Assembly: GCA_052034585.1 (NCBI GenBank)
Contig: JBPOIJ010000034.1
Location: 62,001 to 126,000, forward strand
Source of the DNA: Xiheimicrobium sp052034585
Lineage (GTDB): Bacteria > Myxococcota > Myxococcia > Myxococcales > Myxococcaceae
Reading direction: 5' to 3'
Length of the DNA: 64,000 bases
Of the stretch, positions 53,521 through 62,573 are shown piece by piece. Below the pieces are notes generated by a model that saw only the letters and a program-made list of their open reading frames with translations, had not been told where the DNA came from and did no database searches. The translations under genes and the position numbers were made by a program. Position 1 is the first letter of the stretch. Each line of letters opens with the position of its first letter.

Positions 53521-54728
53521 GAGTGCCTCATGGCCTCGACGGGTCGCAGACGCGCGGCGCGCAGCGCGGGGAGCAGGCTGCCGACGAGCATCGTCCCGAG
53601 CGACACCCAGGCGGCGCTCTGCACCGCGGCGAGCTGCAGCTCGAGCTTCACCGCGCTCGGCATGCGCGCTCCGAGGACGTCGCCCTTCATGATGGTGGTG
53701 AGATCGACGGTGCCCACGCCGTAGAGGACGAGGGCGGCGAGGGTCAGCCCGATGGCGAAGGCCAACACGCCCTGGAGCAGCGCCTCGGTGAGCACGAGCC
53801 CCAAGATGCGCCGAGGCCGCGTCCCCAGGGCCGCCAAGACGCCGAACTCGTGAGTGCGCTCGAAGGTCGACATCGTCATCGCGTTGAAGACTCCCAGCGC
53901 GACGATGAGCAGCACGATGAAGCTGAGCACCGACTGACTCCTCCGCTTGGACGCGATCGAGGCCTTGAGCTCGGGCAGCAGCTCACCCCAGCTCATCGCT
54001 TCGAGGGTGGCGAGATCGAGCGCGCCCTTGGCCGCGGTGAGAGGCCCCGACGCGTCCTCCTCGTGCTCGGGGAGCCGCACGACCAACTGGTGGACACCGT
54101 CGCCCAGCCCGAAGAAGTCCTGCGCGTCCTTCAGCTGAAGGAGCACCGAGGCCGCGTCCAGCTCCGCGCTCGGCGAGCGGAAGGTGCCCACGATGGTGAA
54201 GCGATCGTTCGCGACGCTCCCGTCGGCCGCCTGCCCGACGAGGATCAGCTCTTCGCCGAGGCTGACTCCGAGCTCCTTGGCGAGGTCCTGGCCGATCAAC
54301 GCCTCGTGCGCGGGGTGGGCCGAGAGATTCGCCCCGCTCGTGACCGTCTGCAGCTCGTGCCCGCTCGTGGTGGCGCCGACGCCGATGACCATCACCGGCG
54401 CCGATTGGTCTCGAACGCCAGCGAGGCCTGCGCCCATCACCCGCCGCTCGGCGAACGCGCCGGGTATCGACTTCGCCAAGGCCGCCTCGACGAGCTCGGG
54501 TTGGCGCACCACCGAGCCGATGGCGGGCGTCTCCTGGTAGCCGCGCGCGTGAATCTGGAAGTCACCGAGCAGGCCTCGGGTGATGTCGCGAATCATCATT
54601 CCGTAGATGGCCTCGCGGTAGCCGGCGAGGCTCACGATGCCGGCGACTCCGAGCGAGAGGGCCGTCATGGTGATGAGGGTGCGGCGCGCGTTCCGCCAGA
54701 GGTTGCGCCAAGCGAGGGCGAGCAGCAT
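53517..54728 (-). CDS. FtsX/LolCE-type ABC permease (first)
   Basis: The 403-residue protein has an N-terminal helix after LALAWRNLWRNARRTLITMTA, a periplasmic domain, and three C-terminal segments with STFERTHEFGVLAALGTRPRR between the first two. The first codon abuts the stop of the LolA-like gene with no gap. With the second permease and the ATPase it completes a MacB/LolCDE-type mechanotransmission machine. Confidence 0.92.
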   Translation of the reverse strand: MLLALAWRNLWRNARRTLITMTALSLGVAGIVSLAGYREAIYGMMIRDITRGLLGDFQIHARGYQETPAIGSVVRQPELVEAALAKSIPGAFAERRVMGAGLAGVRDQSAPVMVIGVGATTSGHELQTVTSGANLSAHPAHEALIGQDLAKELGVSLGEELILVGQAADGSVANDRFTIVGTFRSPSAELDAASVLLQLKDAQDFFGLGDGVHQLVVRLPEHEEDASGPLTAAKGALDLATLEAMSWGELLPELKASIASKRRSQSVLSFIVLLIVALGVFNAMTMSTFERTHEFGVLAALGTRPRRILGLVLTEALLQGVLAFAIGLTLAALVLYGVGTVDLTTIMKGDVLGARMPSAVKLELQLAAVQSAAWVSLGTMLVGSLLPALRAARLRPVEAMRHS

Positions 54729-55523
54729 TCAGTCCTTCCCTTGTTGGAGCTTGCGCAGGCTGAACGTCTCATCGGGCACGTCGACGTCGAACTCGATGGA
54801 CTCGTAGGTGATGACGGTCTTGCGGCCAGCCTCCGAGGGCACGACGGTGAACCGCATCGGGAAGGTGCGCCAGCCCAGCGGCTTCAAGTCGGAGAGGAGG
54901 AGCGAACGGGTCTGCACTCCGTCCTCGTCGAAGAAGCGCTGCGCGAGGGGAACGCACGAAGCTCGGTCGACGAGCAGCTCGACCTTGCCCCAGATGCTCG
55001 AGCCGCCCGACTTCGGGGTGAGCACGACGAACCAGGCCGAGCGCCCCTCGTGCTCGACGATCTTCTCCACCTTCGAGGTGTAGTCGTTGGAGAGCGACGA
55101 GCCGCGGACGAGATCGTCGTTGGTGAAGTCGCTCCCCATCCACGAGTCGCCCATCATTCCCGAGGGGAGCTTCATCACCCGGCCCGCCTGCGGCAGGTAG
55201 TTCCACAGCTGCTTCTCGCGCTTCAGCGTCATCATGCCCGTCTCGCGTGGTCCGCCGGCGAGCACCCGCACGAGCGCGAAGTCGCGGCCCTTCGACCAGA
55301 TCTTCATCTTGAGCGAGCGCTCCCAGGCAGGCGTGGTGATGGTCATCTGCATCACCGCGATGGAGGACCGGCCATCGAGCAGCTGCTCGGTGCGCTTCAT
55401 GAGCGCGATGACCTCGGGCGCCTCGCTGTCGGACGGACACGGAGGGACGTCTTTCGGCGGCGCGCCAGGGGGCTCGGCGAGCGCCAGCGAGCTCACTGCC
55501 ATCAGCAGGACGAAGCCGCGCAT
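54729..55523 (-). CDS. LolA-like outer-membrane lipoprotein-sorting protein
   Basis: The 264-residue product has a signal peptide (VLLMAVSSLALA). It has the half-open beta-barrel pattern of LolA/DUF4292-like proteins, with conserved-looking QMTITTPAWERSLKMKIWSKG, KLPSGMMGDSWMGSDFTNDDL and YTSKVEKIVEHEG. It should ferry a lipid-modified cargo through the periplasm. It is the first gene of the operon that continues with two permeases, ATPase and barrel, and is divergent from the BNR-type lipoprotein gene. Confidence 0.88.
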   Translation of the reverse strand: MRGFVLLMAVSSLALAEPPGAPPKDVPPCPSDSEAPEVIALMKRTEQLLDGRSSIAVMQMTITTPAWERSLKMKIWSKGRDFALVRVLAGGPRETGMMTLKREKQLWNYLPQAGRVMKLPSGMMGDSWMGSDFTNDDLVRGSSLSNDYTSKVEKIVEHEGRSAWFVVLTPKSGGSSIWGKVELLVDRASCVPLAQRFFDEDGVQTRSLLLSDLKPLGWRTFPMRFTVVPSEAGRKTVITYESIEFDVDVPDETFSLRKLQQGKD

Positions 55524-55652
55524 TCGTCACCTCCGAGGCGCACCGAAGCGCCGTTCACGACGCCGTGCAACCTCGGCGAGCACGGCGAAGTGCTTGAAGG
55601 GACTCGGGGGCGGCACGGCTTGAGCTGCGACAGGTGCCTCGCGCCTCTCACG

Positions 55653-56987
55653 GTGGTGCTTCGCTTCGGTGCCGTGCTGCTGCTCAGTGGGTGTCTTGGC
55701 GTGGCCGAGGAGTCGCTGATCTCGGCGCGGGTCGACGCGGGAGCGACCGTCGACGTGGCGGACTCCGGAAGCGAGGCGCGCGACGCCGGGCACGAGCCTG
55801 TCGACGCGGGACCAGGAGAACCCGACGCAGGCGGAGGTGACGCCGGAACGAGTGTGCCCGATGGAGGACGCCTCGACTCGGGCACCAGCGACGCGGGCGC
55901 ACCGAGCGACGCGGGCAGCTCGCTCGTTCCCGTCTTCGTCCTCGTGGGCAAGCAGGGGCGCCGCGCCATCTCCTGCGACGACGGGCGCAGCTGGAAGAAC
56001 GACGTCTCCTTCGACGACGCGCTGCCGGCGAGCCTCCAGTTTCACTGCTTCTCGGGTGCGTTCGCGTTGCCCGACGGTGGCTCCAACAACACCGACTGCG
56101 ACCACAACGGCTGGTCCTCGACCGCGCTCGCCTCGCTCGGAGACGCCTTCGTTCACACCATGGGCTGGGGCGCGCCCGGCACCTTCTGGCGCTCGACCGA
56201 CGGGGTGACGTGGACGCAGACGTTCACCGGCGCGAACGTGCAAGACGTGATGGTGGGCCCGTCGCGGTTGATCGTCGCGACCCGCGGCACCAAGCGCTCC
56301 GACGATCGCGGCCTCACCTGGACGAGCGGGCCCGACGTTCGGCTCCAGAGCGGCGCGAGCGACATCTGGAACGTGCGCGGCGGCGCGTACGGCGGTGGCA
56401 GCTACGTGGTGAGCGCGCAGGACGGCACCAACACCGACTGGCAGGTGAGCCGAGACGAGGGCGCGAGCTGGCAGCGGCCCCAGCTCGTCGGAGGCGGTCG
56501 CATCGACGCCTGCGGCTCGGCACACCCGGTCTACGGCAACGGCGTCTTCGTCTCGGCGACCTGGAACGGCACGCGCACCATCTTCTGTCGCAGCGCCGAC
56601 GAGGGCCTTAACTGGACGGTCCTCAACGGCCCGACCGACATGATGGAGAGCCGGCCGCTCTTCACCGGCTCCGCCTTCATGATCTGGTCGAACGGCAAGG
56701 TGCACCGCTCCACCGATGGCTCGACGTGGACGACGATGAACACCGTCACCCGCAGCCCGACGGGGATGATGGGTGGTGGGCCGAACGTGGGCCCGGTGGC
56801 GGTGAGCGCGGTTGGCACCTTCGTCGCGGTGCGCGGCGGGTGGGACGTCTGGTACGACAAGCAGCGGTTCTATCGGTCGAGCGACGGCATCACCTGGGAC
56901 GAGCTGCCCGCCACGGCGTATCGAAGGTGGCACCCCGTCACGATGATGGTCGCCGGGCTCGCCGCGCGCAGCAGCGTCTGCCCCTAA
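55653..56987 (+). CDS. BNR/sialidase-repeat-like lipoprotein with Asp-Ala-Gly stalk
   Basis: GTG at 55653 gives 444 residues. A lipoprotein signal ends LLSG-Cys14. A stalk rich in DAG and DGG triplets covers about 25-90. The rest has repeated SxDxGxxW motifs typical of BNR/Asp-box propellers: STDGVTWTQTF, SDDRGLTWTSG, SRDEGASWQRP, SADEGLNWTVL, STDGSTWTTM and SSDGITWDEL. No sialidase Arg triad is evident. It probably binds a surface glycan or other ligand. The start is uncertain because the ribosome site is weak. Confidence 0.78.
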   Translation: MVLRFGAVLLLSGCLGVAEESLISARVDAGATVDVADSGSEARDAGHEPVDAGPGEPDAGGGDAGTSVPDGGRLDSGTSDAGAPSDAGSSLVPVFVLVGKQGRRAISCDDGRSWKNDVSFDDALPASLQFHCFSGAFALPDGGSNNTDCDHNGWSSTALASLGDAFVHTMGWGAPGTFWRSTDGVTWTQTFTGANVQDVMVGPSRLIVATRGTKRSDDRGLTWTSGPDVRLQSGASDIWNVRGGAYGGGSYVVSAQDGTNTDWQVSRDEGASWQRPQLVGGGRIDACGSAHPVYGNGVFVSATWNGTRTIFCRSADEGLNWTVLNGPTDMMESRPLFTGSAFMIWSNGKVHRSTDGSTWTTMNTVTRSPTGMMGGGPNVGPVAVSAVGTFVAVRGGWDVWYDKQRFYRSSDGITWDELPATAYRRWHPVTMMVAGLAARSSVCP

Positions 56988-57022
56988 CCTCGACGAACCG
57001 GTGAGCCGTCAGCCAGCACGGC

Positions 57023-58171
57023 CTACTGCACGACGAGGGTGAAGACGTTGCGCCGCGCGAAGTCTCCCACGCCGAGTTCACCGTTCACGTTCTCTCCGCA
57101 GCAGAAGAGCGTGCCGTTGTTCTTCCTCGCGCAGGAGTGAAACCGGCCGACCTGCACCTCGGACCAATCGGCGTCGGTGCCGACCTGGGTGAGCGCGAAG
57201 TGCGGTTGGTTGTCACCGAGCCCGAGCTGGCCCTCGATTCCTCGCCCTGCGCACCACAGCGTTCCGTCGCGCTGAACCCCGCAGCCGTGGAAGGTCTCGA
57301 CGCTGAAGTTCCGCCACGACGCGGCCCCCATCGAGACCGGCTCACCCGACGGCGCCTGGCCGGTGAGGTTCGCGTACGTTCCGCCCCAGCAGCTCAGCCG
57401 ATCCATCGTGTCGAGACCGCACGAGCCTTCCTGCGTCGACACCACGTCCTTCCAGTCCGACCGAGTGCCCACGCGAGTGATGGTGCGGACCTGAACCGGG
57501 GTGCCGGCGCCGATGCCGAGGTGCAAACGATCGTTCCGACCCCAACACCAGAGGCTGCCGTCGAGCTCGAGGCCGCAGGTGTGGCCCTGTCCCGTCGCGA
57601 GCAGCCGCCACTGGTGCGTCCCCGCGACGAGCTGCGGCGAGAGCTGATCCGCTCCGGGCGCTCGATCTTCGAGGCCGACCTGCCCTTCGAGGTTGTCGCC
57701 CCAACACGCGGCACGTCGGTTCTCCAACGCCGCACAGGCCGTCGCGTGGTTCGAGGCGATGGTGAGCGCCGGGTTCGGCAACGTCACCTTCTCGAAGGAC
57801 GAGCGCGCGACGAGGTCGCCCAAGCCGAGCTGACCGCGACCGTTTCCCCCAGTGCACCAGACCGTTCCGTCTCGACGAAGCGCGCAGGTGCTCTCTTCCG
57901 CGGCGGCGACCGAGACGAACTCGGTGCCGGCGTCGACGCGCGTCGGCACGTTTCGTTTGGCGAGCTCACCGGTTCCGAGTTGGCCGACCGTTCCATCCCC
58001 CCAGCACCGCAGCTGCCCGCCGCGAATCTCACAGGTGTGACGATCGCCGAGGCTCAAGAACGCGCCGCCGGTGACGACGGGTGGCGTGCCCGCGTCGTGC
58101 GCGAGCAACACGGGAATCTCCTCGACGCAGGCCGACGCGAACACCGCCCAGAGGAGCGCGAGCCGGCTCAG
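57023..58171 (-). CDS. RCC1-repeat lipoprotein with probable CTG start
   Basis: No ATG, GTG or TTG in this frame gives a complete signal peptide. CTG at 58171 does: it has GGAGG six bases upstream, overlaps the previous TGA (CTGA), and yields a lipoprotein signal ending FASA-Cys15. The 382-residue product has five to six RCC1/BLIP-II-type repeats (for example GQLRCWGDGTVGQLGTGE, GSLWCWGRNDRLHLGIG, GTLFCCGENVNGELGVGD) forming a seven-bladed-like propeller with many Cys. Surface binding is likely. Confidence 0.83.
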   Translation of the reverse strand: MSRLALLWAVFASACVEEIPVLLAHDAGTPPVVTGGAFLSLGDRHTCEIRGGQLRCWGDGTVGQLGTGELAKRNVPTRVDAGTEFVSVAAAEESTCALRRDGTVWCTGGNGRGQLGLGDLVARSSFEKVTLPNPALTIASNHATACAALENRRAACWGDNLEGQVGLEDRAPGADQLSPQLVAGTHQWRLLATGQGHTCGLELDGSLWCWGRNDRLHLGIGAGTPVQVRTITRVGTRSDWKDVVSTQEGSCGLDTMDRLSCWGGTYANLTGQAPSGEPVSMGAASWRNFSVETFHGCGVQRDGTLWCAGRGIEGQLGLGDNQPHFALTQVGTDADWSEVQVGRFHSCARKNNGTLFCCGENVNGELGVGDFARRNVFTLVVQ

Positions 58172-59073
58172 AACGCACCTCCGAACCCCAGCGCCGCGCC
58201 GCCTTCGACACCGGTGGTGCCCGTCACTCGAACCCCCGAGTCGGTCGCCACTGCGCCGCGAAGGGGGAGCCCCGCCGTCACTCGGAGAACCAGCTGCGCG
58301 GGCCGCGCGACCCACCCGAGCTCGAGCCCGGCACGCACGGTGCCGATCCACGCCCCGCCAGCCGCTGAGGTCGCCTGGTCCTTCGGCCGCCCCTCGAAGT
58401 GCACCCAACCGAGCCGACCACCACCCACTGCGGCGAGGGTGAACGGGCCGAAGCGGAACACCTCGACGATGGCGTGGAGCGCGCCGCCCACCAGCCACGC
58501 CGAGACGGAGCCCGACGTCGACGAGACCTCGAGGCCCAGCCGAAATCCCAGCGACGGCTCGAGCGAGAGCCGGCCCACGAGGCGAAGCCGGCCGAAGACG
58601 TCGAGCCCGCCGTGAAGCTGGCCTCCGCTGAACGCTTCTCCACCGAGGAGCCCGCCCACGCCCCACTTCGACGGCTCGGGCGGCGGGGCGAGCGAGGGAA
58701 TCTCCCGACGCGCCTCGCGCAAGAGCTCACCCAGGTTGGAGCCGATGGCCAGGGCGACGCCGTCGGCCGGAACGCCGCTCACTTCCACCGTGCGCGAGAG
58801 CTGCCGAAGCGACTGGCCGAACGCAGGTGACGAGGTGATGGAGAGCGAGAGCGGCCCTTGCTCCGGCCACGAGATGCGCGCGGTCGCGGCGACGTCGGCG
58901 GACTCCACGACGCACAGCTGGGCCTGCGCGGCTTCGTAGACCGCCTCGGCCCGCACCGCCGACTCGAGCGAAGCGACGACGCCAGGCCCCTCGACGACGA
59001 GCGCCAACCTCGGCCAGCCCGTCTCGCAGGGGACCTGGTTCACCAGCGCGAGGGCCGCGACCATCAGCAGCAC
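58168..59073 (-). CDS. Envelope protein of an ECF-FecR cluster
   Basis: The 301-residue product opens with a signal-like stretch (GTG at 59073; an ATG three codons later is possible). The N-terminal half is acidic and helical with a conserved-looking VVESADVAATARISWPEQGP. The C-terminal half has alternating strands like a small outer-membrane barrel (GRLSLEPSLGFRLGLEVSS, VRAGLELGWVARPAQLVLRV). It follows the FecR-type gene by 57 bp and is coupled to the RCC1 gene, so the four genes probably form one ECF-controlled unit. Confidence 0.72.
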   Translation of the reverse strand: MLLMVAALALVNQVPCETGWPRLALVVEGPGVVASLESAVRAEAVYEAAQAQLCVVESADVAATARISWPEQGPLSLSITSSPAFGQSLRQLSRTVEVSGVPADGVALAIGSNLGELLREARREIPSLAPPPEPSKWGVGGLLGGEAFSGGQLHGGLDVFGRLRLVGRLSLEPSLGFRLGLEVSSTSGSVSAWLVGGALHAIVEVFRFGPFTLAAVGGGRLGWVHFEGRPKDQATSAAGGAWIGTVRAGLELGWVARPAQLVLRVTAGLPLRGAVATDSGVRVTGTTGVEGGAALGFGGAF

Positions 59074-59130
59074 GGCTCGGGAGGTCCTTTCACGACGCGC
59101 ATCGGCGCGAGGACGATGGCACGGATCCGC

Positions 59131-60252
59131 CTAGAAGTCGCAGAGCCGCTCGAGGGTCGCCGCGTGCACGCCCGAGGGGAAACGCCCCAGGTACGCCGTC
59201 TTCGCCGCGCTGCAGGCCTTCGCGTGCCGGAGCTGATCGTGCAACCGGACCAGCCGCGCCATCGCGTCTTCGACGTGCGAGCCGCTGGGCGACCGCGCGA
59301 TGGACTGCTCGAGCGAGTCGATGGCACTCGAGGGCGCTTCGAGCCGATCCATCTGCAGCCGCCCCAGCTCGAAGTGCGCGAGGCCCGCGCGGGAGTCGTT
59401 CGGAAAGCTCGAGAGGAACGTGCGAAACGCGCTCGCAGCCTCGGGAGCCTGCCCTGCCCGGCGCGCGTCGAGCGCGATCTTGAAGAGCGTCGAGGGATCC
59501 GGCTCGCTCGTCGTCGAAGGCACCGGCGCGGGCAGCGGGTCGTCCTTCGCCGCTGCGATTGGCCGCTTGTGCTTGGGCGTCTTCTTCTTGACCGGCTTCG
59601 ACGGGGCCGAAGGCTCGGTGGGCTCGTCGGCCTCGACCTCCGATTCGGCCTCGGCCTCGACCTGGGTGTCCGGCTCGAGGGGCGCGACCGCCTGACGCGG
59701 CTCTTCCCACGACTGGCCAGCGGTCAACACGGCGCGCTGCGCTCCGCCCTTCCACACCTCGACGACGCCACGCTCGACCTGCACGCTGGCGATCGCCTCT
59801 CGCCGAACCACGAAGCGCGTCCCCACCACTCGCACCTCGACGTCACCCGCCACCACCGAGAACCGTCGCGCCGGGTTCTTCGCCACGTCGAAGCGCATCA
59901 CTCCGCGATCGATGCGCACCCGCACCTGGTTCGCGCTCACCACCTCGACCGCGCCGCTCGAGGCCACCTCGGCCTGAACGATGGACCCCTCTCGCAGAGT
60001 GCCCGTCAGTGGCGCCGTGCCCGTTGCGATGGCGGTGCCCGACTCCAAGGTGAGGCCCTCGGTCGGCTTGTGGAGCACCCCGAAGCCGATGACGACGGCG
60101 ACGGCAGCCACCGCTCCCGCGAGCACGAACCACTTGAGCGGCGAGCGCTCTGGCCGGAGCGAGCCGTCGAGGCGCTGCCACGTCTCGTCGACCTCCGCGT
60201 CGGTGGCGGTGAAGTGAACGTACGGCGCCAGTGGCCTCTGGTCGTCAGCCAT
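59131..60252 (-). CDS. FecR-domain, TPR-tailed transmembrane protein (putative anti-sigma factor)
   Basis: The 373-residue protein has a cytoplasmic N-terminus with DAEVDETWQRL, then a membrane helix (about 41-60). A FecR-like beta domain covers about 75-185 (NPARRFSVVAGDVEVRVVGT). A Lys/Pro/Ser linker follows, then TPR-like repeats (about 260-370). FecR proteins couple an outside signal to an ECF sigma factor. Its start overlaps the sigma gene by 8 bases. The TPR tail is common in myxobacterial versions. Confidence 0.87.
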   Translation of the reverse strand: MADDQRPLAPYVHFTATDAEVDETWQRLDGSLRPERSPLKWFVLAGAVAAVAVVIGFGVLHKPTEGLTLESGTAIATGTAPLTGTLREGSIVQAEVASSGAVEVVSANQVRVRIDRGVMRFDVAKNPARRFSVVAGDVEVRVVGTRFVVRREAIASVQVERGVVEVWKGGAQRAVLTAGQSWEEPRQAVAPLEPDTQVEAEAESEVEADEPTEPSAPSKPVKKKTPKHKRPIAAAKDDPLPAPVPSTTSEPDPSTLFKIALDARRAGQAPEAASAFRTFLSSFPNDSRAGLAHFELGRLQMDRLEAPSSAIDSLEQSIARSPSGSHVEDAMARLVRLHDQLRHAKACSAAKTAYLGRFPSGVHAATLERLCDF

Positions 60253-60826
60253 GGTGCACCTCCTCGAGCTTCTCTTGGGCCGCGGCGATGCGGCGCTTCA
60301 CGGTGGCGAGCGAGAGGTCGAGCGCGCTGGCGACCTCGGTCAGCTCGAGCCCCTCCACGCGATACAGAAGAATGGCCATGCGTTCCTCGGTCGAGAGCCG
60401 GCTCAGCCCCCGGTACACGTCGGTCAGCGCCGCCTTCGTTTCGGCAGACGCGGTCGGCATCGGCCGCACCTCGAGCTCCTCGTCGCTCGCGTGACCGAAG
60501 CCCAAGCGGGAGAGCAGCCGACGACGACGCAGCCGCCGCCGCACCTCCGACACCACGATGCCGCCGAGCCAGGTCGAGAACTGTGCCGGGTTGCGCAGCT
60601 GGTGAATTCGAGTGAACGCGTTGAGGAAGGCGTCGTGGGCGATGTCCTGCGGGTCCTCCTCGGGCATCAGCCGGTAGGCGAGCCCCATCGCCAGGCGAGC
60701 GTGCCGTCGAAACAAGGCCTCCTGGGCGTGACGCTTGCCGTCGCACACGAGCGCCACCAGCGCTTCGTCGCTCTCGGTGGAGGTCTGCCGCAAGGGCAGC
60801 ACTCGTGCGTTTTCACCCATGGCCAT
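60245..60826 (-). CDS. ECF-type RNA polymerase sigma factor
   Basis: The 193-residue protein has sigma region 2 (YRLMPEEDPQDIAHDAFLNAF, NPAQFSTWLGGIVVSEVRRRL) and region 4 (LSTEERMAILLYRVEGLELTEVASALDLSLATVKRRI). It is translationally coupled to the FecR-type gene. A start two codons later (MGENARV) is also possible. It lies 54 bp after the DUF1552 gene. It probably regulates its own cluster in response to an envelope signal. Confidence 0.93.
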   Translation of the reverse strand: MAMGENARVLPLRQTSTESDEALVALVCDGKRHAQEALFRRHARLAMGLAYRLMPEEDPQDIAHDAFLNAFTRIHQLRNPAQFSTWLGGIVVSEVRRRLRRRRLLSRLGFGHASDEELEVRPMPTASAETKAALTDVYRGLSRLSTEERMAILLYRVEGLELTEVASALDLSLATVKRRIAAAQEKLEEVHHG

Positions 60827-60880
60827 CGAACGTAGGAAGCCCGAGCCTCCCAGAACAGCTCACTCCAGTGGGCACCTTCC

Positions 60881-62572
60881 TCAGGTGATGATGGGCAGCT
60901 TGGCGCTCATGTCGGATAGCTGCTCCGGCAGGTAGGGCACCAGGTTGTCGCCGGGTTCGATGAAGGGGTCTCCATAGCCGGGCACCAGGCCGCCTCGTGA
61001 CGCGAACTTGGTCGCGTAGGCCGCGTCGCTCAGCTCGTACTCGGCGGGCGTCAGCCCCATCGCCTGGCAGAAGTTCGCGAGCAGCCGGTTCTGCGGCACG
61101 CCCGCCCTCCACATGTCGCCCCAGCGCCCCCGAATCGCCCGCGCCTCGTTGGTGAAGTCGACGTAGTTCCCGGTGCGGAAGAAACCTCCACCACCGCCGG
61201 CGAGGATCGACGGGAGACACTTCGCGTTGTGCGTCGAGGTGCCCGACTCGGCCGACCAGTACACGACGGCTTGATCGAGCATCGACACGCCCGGCACCAC
61301 CTGCGTGGCGTCGAGCTTGCGACAGAGGTCGACGAAGGCGTGCTCGAAGTTGAAGCGCTGCGTCTGCATGATCAGCCGCTGCCGATCTTCGAGGAAGTGG
61401 TTGTGAAAGCACATGCCGTGCGCGTCGGTGCGCTGGGCCTCGAACTGGCTCGCGGTGTTGAAGACGGTCGGGTTCCACTGATCGAGCAACGAGCTCAACA
61501 GCCGCACCGCGACACGAGTCGACCCACACTGCATCGCGCTCACGAGGATGAGGTTGGAGAGCTCGAGCGCGTCCTTCGTCTCGGCCTGGCGCGCGCTCGT
61601 GCCCACCGGAGCGTTCGACCATTCCCAATCGGCTTCGCCCTCGCGGTTGGAGATCGACCGCTGCGCCTGCGAGACCGTCGGAACGCTGCAGCCCGCGCTC
61701 ACCGTCGCCCGGAGCCGAACGCCGATGGTCTGCACCCCCGCGACGTACTCCTCGAGGCGCACCCGATCTTCGCGGCTGATCCGCCGGCCTGGTCCGAACG
61801 CGCCACGGCTGGTGCGCACGTAGTCGGCGTGCACGCGGTCGACGAGCGACGCGCGCGGATCGGTCTGGCCCGGCGTGGTGCGCACGTTGGCGAAGAGGAG
61901 ATCGAACAGCGCACCCAGGTTCGACGCCGAGTACGGGTTCGCGGCAGTGCCCGTTCCCGAGCGGTAGGTGGACACGCGGTCGGCCCGAATCGAGACCGAG
62001 GGCGCCTTCACCAGCGGCCGTTCCGCCGCCGAGTACACCTTCGCCGACTGACCGAGCACGTAGTCGATGGAGGGGATGCGCACGTTGGCGAGCCCGTTGT
62101 CGGCGCCACCGTCGCGGTTGACGAAGTCGCCGAGGAAGCCGCGGGTGTGGCCGCCCCAGTGGAGAAAGTCGATGCCCCGCAGCACGTTCATCTTCGCCAG
62201 CAACGTGTCGGGCACGAAGGCGCCGATGAGCGGGGAGACGCGCGGCGCGCCCGAGTCCCAGTCCGGCAGCACCACGGTGCGAGCCGAGGCCGTCTGCGCG
62301 TGGGTGCGCTTCACGTCCATCAACCGGGCGGTGCGCAGCGCGTGCGCCGGGTAGAGGCTCTGCGAGGTGAGGCTCACCGTCGACGGAATCGGGTAGGTGT
62401 TCTCGTCACTGACGCCGCCGTGGCCGTGCCAGAAGGCGACGAAGAACTTCGGCAGCGAGCCTTGCGCCACCTGCGCCTCGGCGCGGCTCATCAGCGAGGG
62501 CAAGAGCGGCAGCGCGAGGCTGGCCCCCAGGCCTTGGAGGAAGTGGCGTCGACTGGCGCGGTCGTAGTGCAT
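60881..62572 (-). CDS. DUF1552 secreted protein
   Basis: The 563-residue protein has a Tat-type signal (SRRHFLQGLGASLALPLLPS), implying export in folded form. The body matches DUF1552 as I remember it, with GASLALPLLPSLMSRAEA opening, FGPGRRISREDRVRLEEYVA in the middle and WSAESGTSTHNAKCLPSILA later. DUF1552 proteins are common in planctomycetes and myxobacteria and are typically paired with DUF1592 cytochrome-like proteins, as here: the two are 1 nt apart. Function is unknown; extracellular degradation of a polymer has been proposed. Confidence 0.9.
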   Translation of the reverse strand: MHYDRASRRHFLQGLGASLALPLLPSLMSRAEAQVAQGSLPKFFVAFWHGHGGVSDENTYPIPSTVSLTSQSLYPAHALRTARLMDVKRTHAQTASARTVVLPDWDSGAPRVSPLIGAFVPDTLLAKMNVLRGIDFLHWGGHTRGFLGDFVNRDGGADNGLANVRIPSIDYVLGQSAKVYSAAERPLVKAPSVSIRADRVSTYRSGTGTAANPYSASNLGALFDLLFANVRTTPGQTDPRASLVDRVHADYVRTSRGAFGPGRRISREDRVRLEEYVAGVQTIGVRLRATVSAGCSVPTVSQAQRSISNREGEADWEWSNAPVGTSARQAETKDALELSNLILVSAMQCGSTRVAVRLLSSLLDQWNPTVFNTASQFEAQRTDAHGMCFHNHFLEDRQRLIMQTQRFNFEHAFVDLCRKLDATQVVPGVSMLDQAVVYWSAESGTSTHNAKCLPSILAGGGGGFFRTGNYVDFTNEARAIRGRWGDMWRAGVPQNRLLANFCQAMGLTPAEYELSDAAYATKFASRGGLVPGYGDPFIEPGDNLVPYLPEQLSDMSAKLPIIT

Positions 62573-62573
62573 G

